The notes beneath the pieces were generated by a model. That model did not search any database and had not been told where the DNA came from. It saw nothing but the letters and a program-made list of their open reading frames with translations. Shown here piece by piece: positions 1 to 6,155 of a stretch of DNA of 7,853 nt (position 1 is the stretch's first letter; every line of letters begins with the position of its first letter). The DNA comes from Dehalococcoidia bacterium (GTDB taxonomy: Bacteria; Chloroflexota; Dehalococcoidia; DSTF01; JALHUB01). The DNA lies in the NCBI GenBank assembly GCA_022865685.1, contig JALHUB010000120.1:1-7853 (forward strand), in the 5' to 3' direction. The position numbers and the translations under genes were made by a program.

Positions 1-68
1 ACTGCTCACAGCCCTTCCCTTCGGTCTGGGGTATCGTTTATTCTAGCACAGGCGAGACCCCCAATCGC

Positions 69-97
69 TTGATCCAATTTTCACTAATGGCTAACAT
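69..97 (+). promoter_or_regulatory. Candidate sigma70-type promoter of the aminotransferase-serA operon
   Basis: A TTGATC hexamer at 69-74 (four of six to TTGACA) is followed after 17 bases by TAACAT at 92-97 (four of six to TATAAT). Transcription would start near 104, giving a short leader that just covers the Shine-Dalgarno site at 114-120. This also argues against translation starting at the in-frame ATG at 69. Called by eye from consensus only. Confidence 0.4.
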
Positions 98-113
98 GAG
101 CGTACACCACACC

Positions 114-120
114 AGGAGGT
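114..120 (+). promoter_or_regulatory. Ribosome binding site that fixes the aminotransferase start
   Basis: AGGAGGT lies five bases upstream of the ATG at 126. It is the strongest Shine-Dalgarno match in the window and decides for ATG 126 over the longer in-frame start at 69, which would add 19 residues with no family resemblance. Confidence 0.8.
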
Positions 121-125
121 CTGTC

Positions 126-1223
126 ATGACGAACCTGCGAATCCCCGGACCAACTCCCTGCGCCGACGAAGCCCTGCAAGAGATGTCTCGCCAGATGATC
201 AACCATCGCGGACCGGAGTTCGGCGCGATGCTCCAGCGCATCACCGCCGGCGTCAAGAAGGTCTTCGAGACAAAGAACGACGTCTTCATCCTTACCACCT
301 CCGGCACCGGAGCCATGGAAACCGCCGTCGTCAACTTCCTGTCGCCCGGGGACCGCGTTCTCGTCGTGTCCATCGGCGCGTTCGGCGACCGCTTTGCCGA
401 CATCGCGCAGACGTTCGGCGCCGACGTGACGAAGCTCTCATTCGACTGGGGTACTGCCGCCGACCCGGCGAAGCTCGACCAGGCGCTCTCCGAGGGTCAG
501 GGCTACAAGGCGATGCTCGTCACCCACAACGAGACCTCGACGGGCGTGACCAACCCGCTGGCGGAGCTGGCCGCCGTCGGCCGCAAGCACGACGTGCTGG
601 TAATCGTCGACGCCGTGAGCAGCCTCAGCGCCGTCCCCTGCCGCGTCGACGCCTGGGACCTCGACGTCGTCGTCACCGGCTCACAAAAGGGCTGGATGGT
701 GCCGCCGGCACTGGCGATGATCTCGGTCAGCGACCGCGCCTGGAAGGCCTACGACGCGGCCAAGATGCCCCGCTACTACTTCGACGTGGGCAAGGCGAAG
801 AAATACCTGGAGACCAATCAGACCCCCTGGACGCCCGCCATCTCCGTCTTCTTCGCGCTGGACGTGGCGCTGGAGATTATGCTTGCCGAAGGCCTGGAGA
901 ACATCTTCGCGCGACACGAACGCGTCGGAAAGCTGACGCGGGAGGGCGTGAAGGCGCTCGGTCTGGAGGTACTGGCCGACGAGCGGTTCGCGTCGAACAC
1001 TGTCTCAGCGGTAAAGGTGCCGCAGGGCGTCGATGGCAAGGCGCTCGTCAAGCTGATGCGTGAGGAGTACGATACAGTCCTCGCCGGCGGTCAGGCCTCG
1101 CTGGCCGGCAAGATCTTCCGCATCGGACACCTCGGGCTGGTAACCGAGAAGGACATCACCGACTGCCTGGCCGCACTGAAGCTGGCGCTGCCGCGGGTGG
1201 GCTTCGCGCCTGCCTCCGTCTGA
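126..1223 (+). CDS. Class V PLP-dependent aminotransferase (alanine/serine-glyoxylate aminotransferase family)
   Basis: A 365-residue cytosolic fold-type I PLP enzyme of the alanine-glyoxylate / serine-glyoxylate aminotransferase group. It opens with the family hallmark RIPGPTP. The cofactor-binding motif SGTGAMETA is near residues 59-67, HNETSTG near 134-140, the PLP-ring aspartate is D162 in VDAVSS, and the Schiff-base lysine is K188 in TGSQKGW. The length is normal for the family and no key residue is missing. The start is ATG 126, chosen for its AGGAGGT site. It lies 29 bases ahead of serA on the same strand, so the two are probably cotranscribed. The family usually moves an amino group between serine or alanine and glyoxylate or pyruvate. 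Next to serA it may instead, or also, act as the 3-phosphohydroxypyruvate (phosphoserine) transaminase in place of a classical SerC. That role is inferred from context; the fold and PLP chemistry are secure. Confidence 0.9.
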   Translation: MTNLRIPGPTPCADEALQEMSRQMINHRGPEFGAMLQRITAGVKKVFETKNDVFILTTSGTGAMETAVVNFLSPGDRVLVVSIGAFGDRFADIAQTFGADVTKLSFDWGTAADPAKLDQALSEGQGYKAMLVTHNETSTGVTNPLAELAAVGRKHDVLVIVDAVSSLSAVPCRVDAWDLDVVVTGSQKGWMVPPALAMISVSDRAWKAYDAAKMPRYYFDVGKAKKYLETNQTPWTPAISVFFALDVALEIMLAEGLENIFARHERVGKLTREGVKALGLEVLADERFASNTVSAVKVPQGVDGKALVKLMREEYDTVLAGGQASLAGKIFRIGHLGLVTEKDITDCLAALKLALPRVGFAPASV

Positions 1224-1252
1224 CGGCCGCAACCTCGACACCGGGAGCAAGG

Positions 1253-2830
1253 ATGGACCGAAGGGTTCTTGTCACCGACCCCATTGCCCAGGACGGCATC
1301 GATGCCCTCGCGCCCTGCGCGCAGGTCGACGTCAGGCTGGGCATCGCCCCCGACGAGCTGCTGCGCGTCATCGGCGAATACGACGCCCTCATCGTGCGCA
1401 GCGAGACGAAGGTCACGGCGGCGGTCATCGACGCCGGCAGGAAGCTGGAAGTCATCGGCCGCGCCGGAGCAGGCGTCGACAACATCGACGTAGATGCGGC
1501 GACGAAGCGCGGCATCATCGTCGTCAACACGCCCCTGGGCAACACCATCTCGGCTGCCGAGCACACCATCGCCCTGATGCTGTCGCTGTCGCGCTACATT
1601 CCCCAGGCAAACGCTACGCTCAAGGGCGGCAAGTGGGAGCGCCAGCGGTTCATGGGCGTCGAGGTGCGCGGGAAGACGCTGGGCATCATCGGCCTGGGGC
1701 AGATAGGCTCCGAGGTGGCGCGCCGGGCCCGCGGCCTGGACATGCACGTCGTAGCCAACGACCCCTTCGTGTCGGAGGAGCGGGCGCAGTCGCTGATAGT
1801 GGAAATGGTCTCCCTTGAGGATCTGCTGCGACGCTCCGACTACATCGCCATTCACACGGCGCTGACGCCTCAGACGCGGGGGCTTATCGGCGAGAGAGAG
1901 TTGCGGCTGGTCAAGCCGGGCGCGCGCATCATCAACGTGGCCCGCGGCGGCATCGTCGACGAGGAGGCGCTGTACAACGCTGTCGAGGAGGGGCGCGTCG
2001 CCGGCGCCGCTGTAGATGTTTTCAGCAAGGAGCCGGCGCAGGACAACATCCTCTTCAAGAGCGACCGCATCATCGTCACACCGCACCTGGGGGCTTCGAC
2101 GGCAGAGGCGCAGGAGCGCGTGGCGCTGGACGTCGCCGAGCAGATCGCCGCCATCTTCCGCGGCGAGCCGCCGGCCTACTCCGTGAACGCGCCGCTGGTG
2201 CCGCGGGAGACGATGGCGATCATCGGGCCGTATGTCGAAGTCGCGGTAAAGACAGCGTCGCTGGCGACCCAGTTGAGCACTGGGCAGCTCAGCAGCGTCG
2301 ACGTGGAATACCTGGGTGAGATCGCGGACCACGACGTGACGCCGCTCAAGGCCGCCGTCATCAAGGGCCTCCTGCAGCCCGTCAGCGAAGAGAACGTGAC
2401 CATCGTCAACGCCAACCTTGTGGCGGAGCACCGCGGCCTGCGCATCAGCGAGCGCAAGGGCTCCTACGAGGGCATTTTCACGAACCTCATCCAGGTGCGC
2501 GCGACTACCAAGGAAGGCACGACCACGGTCTCCGGCACCATGGGCCACGACGGCCCGCACATCGTCCAGATCAACGAGTTCTGGGTCGACGTCTCGCCCG
2601 GCGCCGGCTACCTGCTAATCTGCGAGAATGTCGACCGCCCGGGCATGATCGGCACCGTCGGAATGATATTGGGCAAGCACCAGACAAACATCAATTCGAT
2701 GCGCGTGGCCGCCGGCGAGCGCGGGAGAGCGATGATGGTCCTTGGCCTCGACAGCGCCGCGACGGATGAGGTAGCGCAGGAGATAGGCGCCATGCCGGAC
2801 GTCTTCTCAGTCCGGCGTGCGGAAATATAG
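1253..2830 (+). CDS. serA: D-3-phosphoglycerate dehydrogenase with ASB and ACT domains
   Basis: A 525-residue cytosolic enzyme that oxidises 3-phosphoglycerate to 3-phosphohydroxypyruvate with NAD+, the first step of serine synthesis. The N-terminal substrate-binding part includes GRAGAGVDNID (about 69-79). The Rossmann motif GLGQIG is at 147-152. The catalytic triad is complete: R231 (NVARGG), E260 (VFSKEP) and H278 (TPHLG). From about 315 comes the allosteric substrate-binding (ASB) domain of the long type-1 form, and residues 453-525 form an ACT domain with the loop NVDRPG, where serine binds in relatives. The length is close to that of the mycobacterial long-form enzyme, so feedback inhibition by serine is likely by homology. 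The ATG at 1253 has GGGAG five bases upstream. It follows the aminotransferase by 29 bases. A 489-residue open frame antisense to it is a GC artefact. Confidence 0.97.
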   Translation: MDRRVLVTDPIAQDGIDALAPCAQVDVRLGIAPDELLRVIGEYDALIVRSETKVTAAVIDAGRKLEVIGRAGAGVDNIDVDAATKRGIIVVNTPLGNTISAAEHTIALMLSLSRYIPQANATLKGGKWERQRFMGVEVRGKTLGIIGLGQIGSEVARRARGLDMHVVANDPFVSEERAQSLIVEMVSLEDLLRRSDYIAIHTALTPQTRGLIGERELRLVKPGARIINVARGGIVDEEALYNAVEEGRVAGAAVDVFSKEPAQDNILFKSDRIIVTPHLGASTAEAQERVALDVAEQIAAIFRGEPPAYSVNAPLVPRETMAIIGPYVEVAVKTASLATQLSTGQLSSVDVEYLGEIADHDVTPLKAAVIKGLLQPVSEENVTIVNANLVAEHRGLRISERKGSYEGIFTNLIQVRATTKEGTTTVSGTMGHDGPHIVQINEFWVDVSPGAGYLLICENVDRPGMIGTVGMILGKHQTNINSMRVAAGERGRAMMVLGLDSAATDEVAQEIGAMPDVFSVRRAEI

Positions 2831-2942
2831 CCTCCCCAACGGCGCTAAGAATCACGTAGCTGGGACTTTCCACTCGGAGGTCCGCGGCCGGACTCTCCAA
2901 ACCCTTCCTGTTCCACCTCTGAGACGACCTCAGCGCCCCTGC

Positions 2943-2971
2943 TTAACGGTTATTTTACGTTTCCTTATCGG
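2943..2971 (+). promoter_or_regulatory. Weak candidate promoter inside the serA-larE gap
   Basis: TTAACG at 2943-2948 and TATCGG at 2966-2971 are separated by 17 bases in the most AT-rich part of the gap. A start near 2977 would transcribe the hairpin cluster that follows. The hexamers match consensus only partly (four and three of six), so this is a suggestion that makes sense only if the cluster is an RNA. Confidence 0.15.
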
Positions 2972-3012
2972 GGTCTTAGTCACGCGTTCTGTAAACTGGG
3001 CCTTGTAGCAGT

Positions 3013-3166
3013 AACGAGACGAGGATACGGCCGGAGGGGCAGCGATTGGCCGGCCTCGTGCTTCAGATGAAACGAGACTAGGGCTTTGTCTCTCGTCCGA
3101 CCTCGCGAGAGCAGGCAACATACCCCGCAGCAACGGGCCGCCTTTCGTCCACAGGCGACCCGTTGC
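3013..3166. repeat. Cluster of inverted and direct repeats, possible structured RNA
   Basis: Hairpin A pairs ACGAGG (3019-3024) with CCTCGT (3054-3059) and, inside it, CGGCC (3028-3032) with GGCCG (3048-3052). Hairpin B pairs ACGAGA (3072-3077) with TCTCGT (3091-3096). An alternative hairpin pairs CTCTCG (3090-3095) with CGAGAG (3106-3111), which excludes hairpin B. Hairpin C pairs GCAACGGG (3130-3137) with CCCGTTGC (3159-3166) and, after one C/A mismatch, CGCC (3139-3142) with GGCG (3154-3157), leaving an 11-base loop. The 12-base direct repeat at 3013-3024 and 3071-3082 differs at one base. The pairings were read directly from the sequence; function and strand are unknown. Confidence 0.5.
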
Positions 3167-3243
3167 CATATGTGCGCGCCATCACGAGATGTTGCGAGGT
3201 TCTTTGCCGGACGTGGATCGTGCGGGTTGGGCGGAAATGTAGC

Positions 3244-3261
3244 GGGGGGCTTCAGCCCTCC
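3244..3261. repeat. Short REP-like GC hairpin near the 3' end of larE
   Basis: GGGGGGC at 3244-3250 pairs with GCCCTCC at 3255-3261 (one G-T pair) around a TTCA loop. It sits 28 bases beyond the larE stop codon. It has no T-run on either strand, so it is not a textbook intrinsic terminator, though it could end or protect the larE transcript. GGGGCTTCAGCCCC-like palindromes resemble dispersed intergenic REP-type repeats as I remember them from related genomes. Only one copy is in this window. Confidence 0.4.
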
Positions 3262-3288
3262 ACGTCATCCGTTCGCGATAATGACCTG

Positions 3289-4107
3289 TCATGGAGGCTG
3301 GATACCTTCGTTGAGGCTGCCGCTGCGAAAGCCCGCCAGGTCCAGCGTCACGTACACGTACCCCAGCGACTTCAGCCCGTCGACCACGCGCGCTCGCGCA
3401 CCTTCCTGGACCAGCAGCGTCATGCCCGCCGGATCGACCTCGATGCGGGCGGTCCTTCCATGATGACGGACGCGCACCTGGCGCAGTCCCAACCCGCGCA
3501 AGAGACTCTCCGCCGCTTCGATTTGCCCCAGCGCCTCGCGGCTGACGGGCGTCCCGTACGGTATGCGCGAGGCCAGGCAGGCCATCGACGGCTTGTCCCA
3601 GGTCGGCAGGCCGCGCTCCTTCGATAGCCCGCGTATCTCCTCTTTCGTAAGCCCGGCCTCCAGCAGTGGCGAACGCACGCCGTGCTCAAGGGCCGCGCGC
3701 CGGCCCGGACGGAAGTCGTTCTCGTCGTCGGCGTTGCTGCCGTCGAGAACGAAGGCAAAGCCCAGGCCGTCCGCAATCGCCCTGAGCTGCCGGAACAGCC
3801 CCGCCTTGCAGTGATAGCAGCGGTCGGGGGCATTCCGCACGTACTCCGGCGACTCCATCTCCGACGTCTCAACGGTCTGGTGCCGGATGCCTATGGCCCG
3901 CGCAAGCTCCCGCGCCGCCTCGACCTCCGACGCCGGGACGGCAGGCGAGACCGCGGTTACTGCGATAGCGCGGGAATCGAGGACGTCGCGCGCGACGGCG
4001 GCGAGAAACGTGCTGTCGACGCCGCCGGAGAAGGCCACCAGCGCCGAGCCCATCTCGGCGACGAGACGCCGCAACTCGGCCCGTTTCTTCTCAATCGAGG
4101 TCGTCAA
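3289..4107 (-). CDS. larE: ATP-dependent sulfur transferase LarE (nickel-pincer cofactor synthesis)
   Basis: A 272-residue cytosolic PP-loop enzyme. LarE adenylylates the carboxylates of pyridinium-3,5-biscarboxylate mononucleotide and inserts sulfur, on the route to the nickel-pincer nucleotide of lactate racemase-type enzymes. The ATP pyrophosphatase loop SGGVDS lies at about residues 27-32. RCYHCK follows near 96-101, and the sulfur-donor cysteine is C177 in PSMACLASRIPYG, matching the position of C176 in the Lactobacillus enzyme. No cysteine occurs after C177, so the single-cysteine sacrificial type is more likely than the iron-sulfur cluster type. The start chosen is TTG 4107 because GGAGGA (4111-4116) precedes it; a TTG at 4122 adds five residues but lacks such a site. 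No larA, larB or larC is present here. It is convergent with serA and divergent from the HD-GYP gene. Confidence 0.9.
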   Translation of the reverse strand: MTTSIEKKRAELRRLVAEMGSALVAFSGGVDSTFLAAVARDVLDSRAIAVTAVSPAVPASEVEAARELARAIGIRHQTVETSEMESPEYVRNAPDRCYHCKAGLFRQLRAIADGLGFAFVLDGSNADDENDFRPGRRAALEHGVRSPLLEAGLTKEEIRGLSKERGLPTWDKPSMACLASRIPYGTPVSREALGQIEAAESLLRGLGLRQVRVRHHGRTARIEVDPAGMTLLVQEGARARVVDGLKSLGYVYVTLDLAGFRSGSLNEGIQPP

Positions 4108-4110
4108 GGG

Positions 4111-4116
4111 TCCTCC
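4111..4116 (-). promoter_or_regulatory. Ribosome binding site deciding the larE TTG start
   Basis: On the minus strand GGAGGA is followed by CCC and then TTG at 4107. The spacing is short but this is the only good Shine-Dalgarno site near the start. It lies inside the coding frame if the upstream TTG at 4122 were used, which argues against that start. Confidence 0.55.
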
Positions 4117-4134
4117 GCTCAATAGGCTGCTTTT

Positions 4135-4140
4135 ATCTTA
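4135..4140 (-). promoter_or_regulatory. Candidate -10 element for larE
   Basis: On the minus strand the sequence reads TAAGAT, five of six to TATAAT. Transcription would begin near 4127, about 20 bases before TTG 4107. No convincing -35 hexamer lies at the expected distance, so this is tentative. Confidence 0.3.
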
Positions 4141-4228
4141 GCACTGCCTTTCGGGCGGAGCCACGAGCGGCGGCGCGAACCACGGCAGAGGGCGCCCGGT
4201 AAAGGTTCCTCGGAATCTGACCGATACC

Positions 4229-4234
4229 TATATG
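4229..4234 (+). promoter_or_regulatory. Candidate -10 element for the HD-GYP gene
   Basis: TATATG lies in an AT-richer pocket about 35 bases before the ATG at 4269. The -35 position at about 4206-4211 (TTCCTC) is poor. The divergent gap 4123-4268 probably carries promoters for both larE and this gene. Confidence 0.25.
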
Positions 4235-4268
4235 AAGCGAGGCACTAGCAAGACTCGATAGGTGTGGC

Positions 4269-6047
4269 ATGCCGCGAAGCGTAAAGGGCGACGTACTCTA
4301 CCCGTTCGCCACGCTCAGCCTCATCGCTGTCGTGCTCGTCGGCGTGGCCATCTCATTCTTAGTCGGACACGAGATCGAGACGCGCACGAAGGCCGGCGCG
4401 TCGGAAGCGGTGGCTGACTCGACCGTCGCCGTCCTCCAACCCGAGGTCGACGGCCTTGACCTCCAGACGCCGCTGTCCGGCCCTGCCTACGACGGTCTCC
4501 AACAGGAGGTGTCCCGCCATGTCCTGTCCGGCGAGACCCTCCACCTTCGCATCTTCAACCGCGAAGGCATCACTGTCTATTCGAGCGAGCCGTCGGAGGT
4601 GGGTCGCGCCCTTGCCGACACGCAGGCCATGGCGGCTGCGCTGAAAGAGAAGACCGTCGGCGTAACCCGCGACGGTGGAACGTCCGGAGACGGCGGCGTG
4701 AGCAGCGTTGGTCCTCTTCTCAGGGTTTACACACCCCTCTACTCTTCGACCAGGCACGAGGTAGCCGCAACCGTTGAAATCTACCGCGACTACTCAGCCA
4801 CCGCCGCCACCGCCGCTACGGCGCAGCGATACGCGTACCTCTATGTCGGGTTCGGCCTATTGGCCCTGTACGCCGTGCTCCAGGCCGGCGTCTGGGGCGT
4901 GACCAGAGCGCTGGCGAAGGACCACGCGCGGCTCACCTATCTCTATCAGACCGGCGAGCACGTTCGGTCGTCGCTGGACCTGCAGGAAGTGCTAAGCCTG
5001 ATCGTCCGCGACTCGACCCTCCTCGTTCAGGGGCAGTACAGCATGGTCTGCCTCGTCGAGCAGGAGTCGAGCGCGCTGGCCGCCAGAGCCACGTACGATC
5101 ACGATAAGGGTTCCGTAGCCCTCCACCGTAGCGAGGTCGGCGACTGGCTGTTCCATCGCGTTCTGGCGACCGGCGAGACAAATGTGGTGAGCACCTGGAA
5201 GGCCGACTACAGGCGCGTCTTCGGCGTGGAGATCGACGCGCCGATGTCGATAGCGTGCGTGCCGATGACGCTCCGCAACAAGGTCACGGGCGTCATTGCC
5301 GTCCTCCGTCGTGCCTCCGGCGAAGGGTTCAGTCGCGCAGAGTCGAACATGCTCGAAGAGCTGGCGGCGCAAGCGGCGATGGCCGTCGAGCAGGCCAACC
5401 TGTTCGCCAAGGTCCGCGCCTACGCAAGCGAGCTAGAGCTGAGCTACGACACGACACTCAAGGCGCTCAGCGCTGCGCTCGACGCCAAGGATGCCGCGAC
5501 CGAAGGCCACTCTGAACGCGTCGCAAACCTGACGACCGCCATCGCGCAAGAAATGAACGTGCCGGACGAGAAGCTTGTCGACATCCAGCGGGGCGCGTTG
5601 CTGCACGACGTCGGCAAGATCGGCGTGCCCGACGCCGTCCTGCGCAAACCGCGCACCCTGAGCCGTCGCGAGTGGCAGGCCATGCAGCGACACCCGCTGC
5701 TTGCCGGTATCCTCGTCTCCAAGGTCGGCTTCCTCGAAGGGGCGCTGCCTATACTCCTCTACCACCACGAGCGCTTCGACGGCGGCGGCTATCCCTTCGG
5801 CCTGGCAGGAGACCGCATCCCCCTGGAGGCGCGCATCTTCGCCGTCGTCGACACCTACGACGCAATGACATCCGACCGGCCCTATCGCAAAGCGGTGGGG
5901 CACGCGGAGGCCGTTCAAGAAATCGTGACGCACTCCGGCAGCCAGTTCGACCCCGCCGCCGTCGAGGCGTTCCTGCGCGTCATCGAGCAGTTCCCGGTTG
6001 AGGCGGAGGCAGAAACACCCGTCTCCGCCGAAGAGGAAGCAGCCTAG
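4269..6047 (+). CDS. Membrane sensor with Cache-like, GAF and HD-GYP domains; likely c-di-GMP phosphodiesterase
   Basis: A 592-residue inner-membrane signalling protein. Transmembrane segment 1 spans about residues 10-33 and segment 2 about 187-210. The extracytoplasmic part between them contains HLRIFNREGITVYSSEPSEVG and VYTPL...VAATVEIYRDYS, the pattern of Cache/PDC-type ligand sensors. A GAF domain covers about 235-375. The HD-GYP domain spans about 395-575 with its metal and signature residues intact: H414 (GHSERV), H446-D447 and K450 (LLHDVGKIG), H475, HHERFDGGGYP (499-509) and D528. HD-GYP enzymes hydrolyse cyclic di-GMP to pGpG or GMP, so an active phosphodiesterase is expected, controlled by an external ligand through the Cache domain and perhaps by a second signal at the GAF domain. 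There is no GGDEF or receiver domain. The C-terminus is acidic. AGGTG precedes the ATG. It is transcribed alone, divergently from larE; its ligand cannot be told. Confidence 0.93.
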   Translation: MPRSVKGDVLYPFATLSLIAVVLVGVAISFLVGHEIETRTKAGASEAVADSTVAVLQPEVDGLDLQTPLSGPAYDGLQQEVSRHVLSGETLHLRIFNREGITVYSSEPSEVGRALADTQAMAAALKEKTVGVTRDGGTSGDGGVSSVGPLLRVYTPLYSSTRHEVAATVEIYRDYSATAATAATAQRYAYLYVGFGLLALYAVLQAGVWGVTRALAKDHARLTYLYQTGEHVRSSLDLQEVLSLIVRDSTLLVQGQYSMVCLVEQESSALAARATYDHDKGSVALHRSEVGDWLFHRVLATGETNVVSTWKADYRRVFGVEIDAPMSIACVPMTLRNKVTGVIAVLRRASGEGFSRAESNMLEELAAQAAMAVEQANLFAKVRAYASELELSYDTTLKALSAALDAKDAATEGHSERVANLTTAIAQEMNVPDEKLVDIQRGALLHDVGKIGVPDAVLRKPRTLSRREWQAMQRHPLLAGILVSKVGFLEGALPILLYHHERFDGGGYPFGLAGDRIPLEARIFAVVDTYDAMTSDRPYRKAVGHAEAVQEIVTHSGSQFDPAAVEAFLRVIEQFPVEAEAETPVSAEEEAA

Positions 6048-6067
6048 GCTCCCCGATGCCTCTGCAC

Positions 6068-6097
6068 TTGACCGCGCGCCCGTGCCTCCGGTAACAT
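6068..6097 (+). promoter_or_regulatory. Candidate sigma70-type promoter of the repeat protein-rplY pair
   Basis: TTGACC at 6068-6073 (five of six) and TAACAT at 6092-6097 (four of six) are 18 bases apart. The -10 hexamer is identical to the one proposed at 92-97. Transcription would start near 6104 and leave a leader of about 50 bases before ATG 6156. This suggests the gene pair is transcribed separately from the HD-GYP gene. Confidence 0.45.
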
Positions 6098-6155
6098 AAC
6101 TTGGTTCCCGAGAAGCCGCCCTCCGTCGATTCAACATTCAGAGGAAACAGCGGAG

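Larger units (their letters stand above)
2831..3288. other. Gene-free structured gap between the 3' ends of serA and larE
   Basis: About 460 bases separate two convergent genes. Open frames exist (for example 2930-3169 minus and 3086-3463 plus), but none has a Shine-Dalgarno site or a recognisable protein family. The gap holds several inverted repeats: GTCCG/CGGAC at 2880-2893, CTGAG/CTCAG at 2919-2933, the cluster at 3013-3166 and a GC hairpin at 3244-3261. The part from about 2941 to 3000 is AT-richer than its surroundings. I found no tRNA, no RNase P, tmRNA or SRP RNA signature, and no classical terminator with a T-run directly after serA. Confidence 0.6.

Noticed and set aside
23..63. Competing short pairings GGTCT/AGACC and TGGGG/CCCCA at the left edge
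   Set aside because: Five-pair arms far apart upstream of the proposed promoter are likely by chance; they would not be part of the operon transcript.
69..125. N-terminal extension of the aminotransferase from ATG 69
   Set aside because: The 19 extra residues overlap the likely promoter and Shine-Dalgarno site, and the family N-terminus begins at ATG 126.
1091..2560. 489-residue open frame on the minus strand opposite serA
   Set aside because: It lies fully antisense to a secure gene, resembles no protein family and is rich in R, D, A and H as expected from reading GC-rich codons backwards.
2880..2933. Hairpins GTCCG/CGGAC and CTGAG/CTCAG as a serA terminator
   Set aside because: Each has only five pairs and no T-run follows, so I do not call either one an intrinsic terminator.
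2930..3169. 79-residue minus-strand frame in the serA-larE gap, with a basic C-terminus
   Set aside because: It has no Shine-Dalgarno site and no recognisable motif, and it runs through the inverted-repeat cluster, whose pairing would constrain codons oddly. A small gene cannot be fully excluded.
3086..3627. Plus-strand frames at 3086-3463 and 3163-3627
   Set aside because: They run from the gap into the antisense of larE and have no family resemblance or initiation signal.
5433..6137. 234-residue minus-strand frame opposite the HD-GYP domain
   Set aside because: It mirrors the coding strand of a gene with intact catalytic motifs, has no domain of its own and no ribosome binding site.
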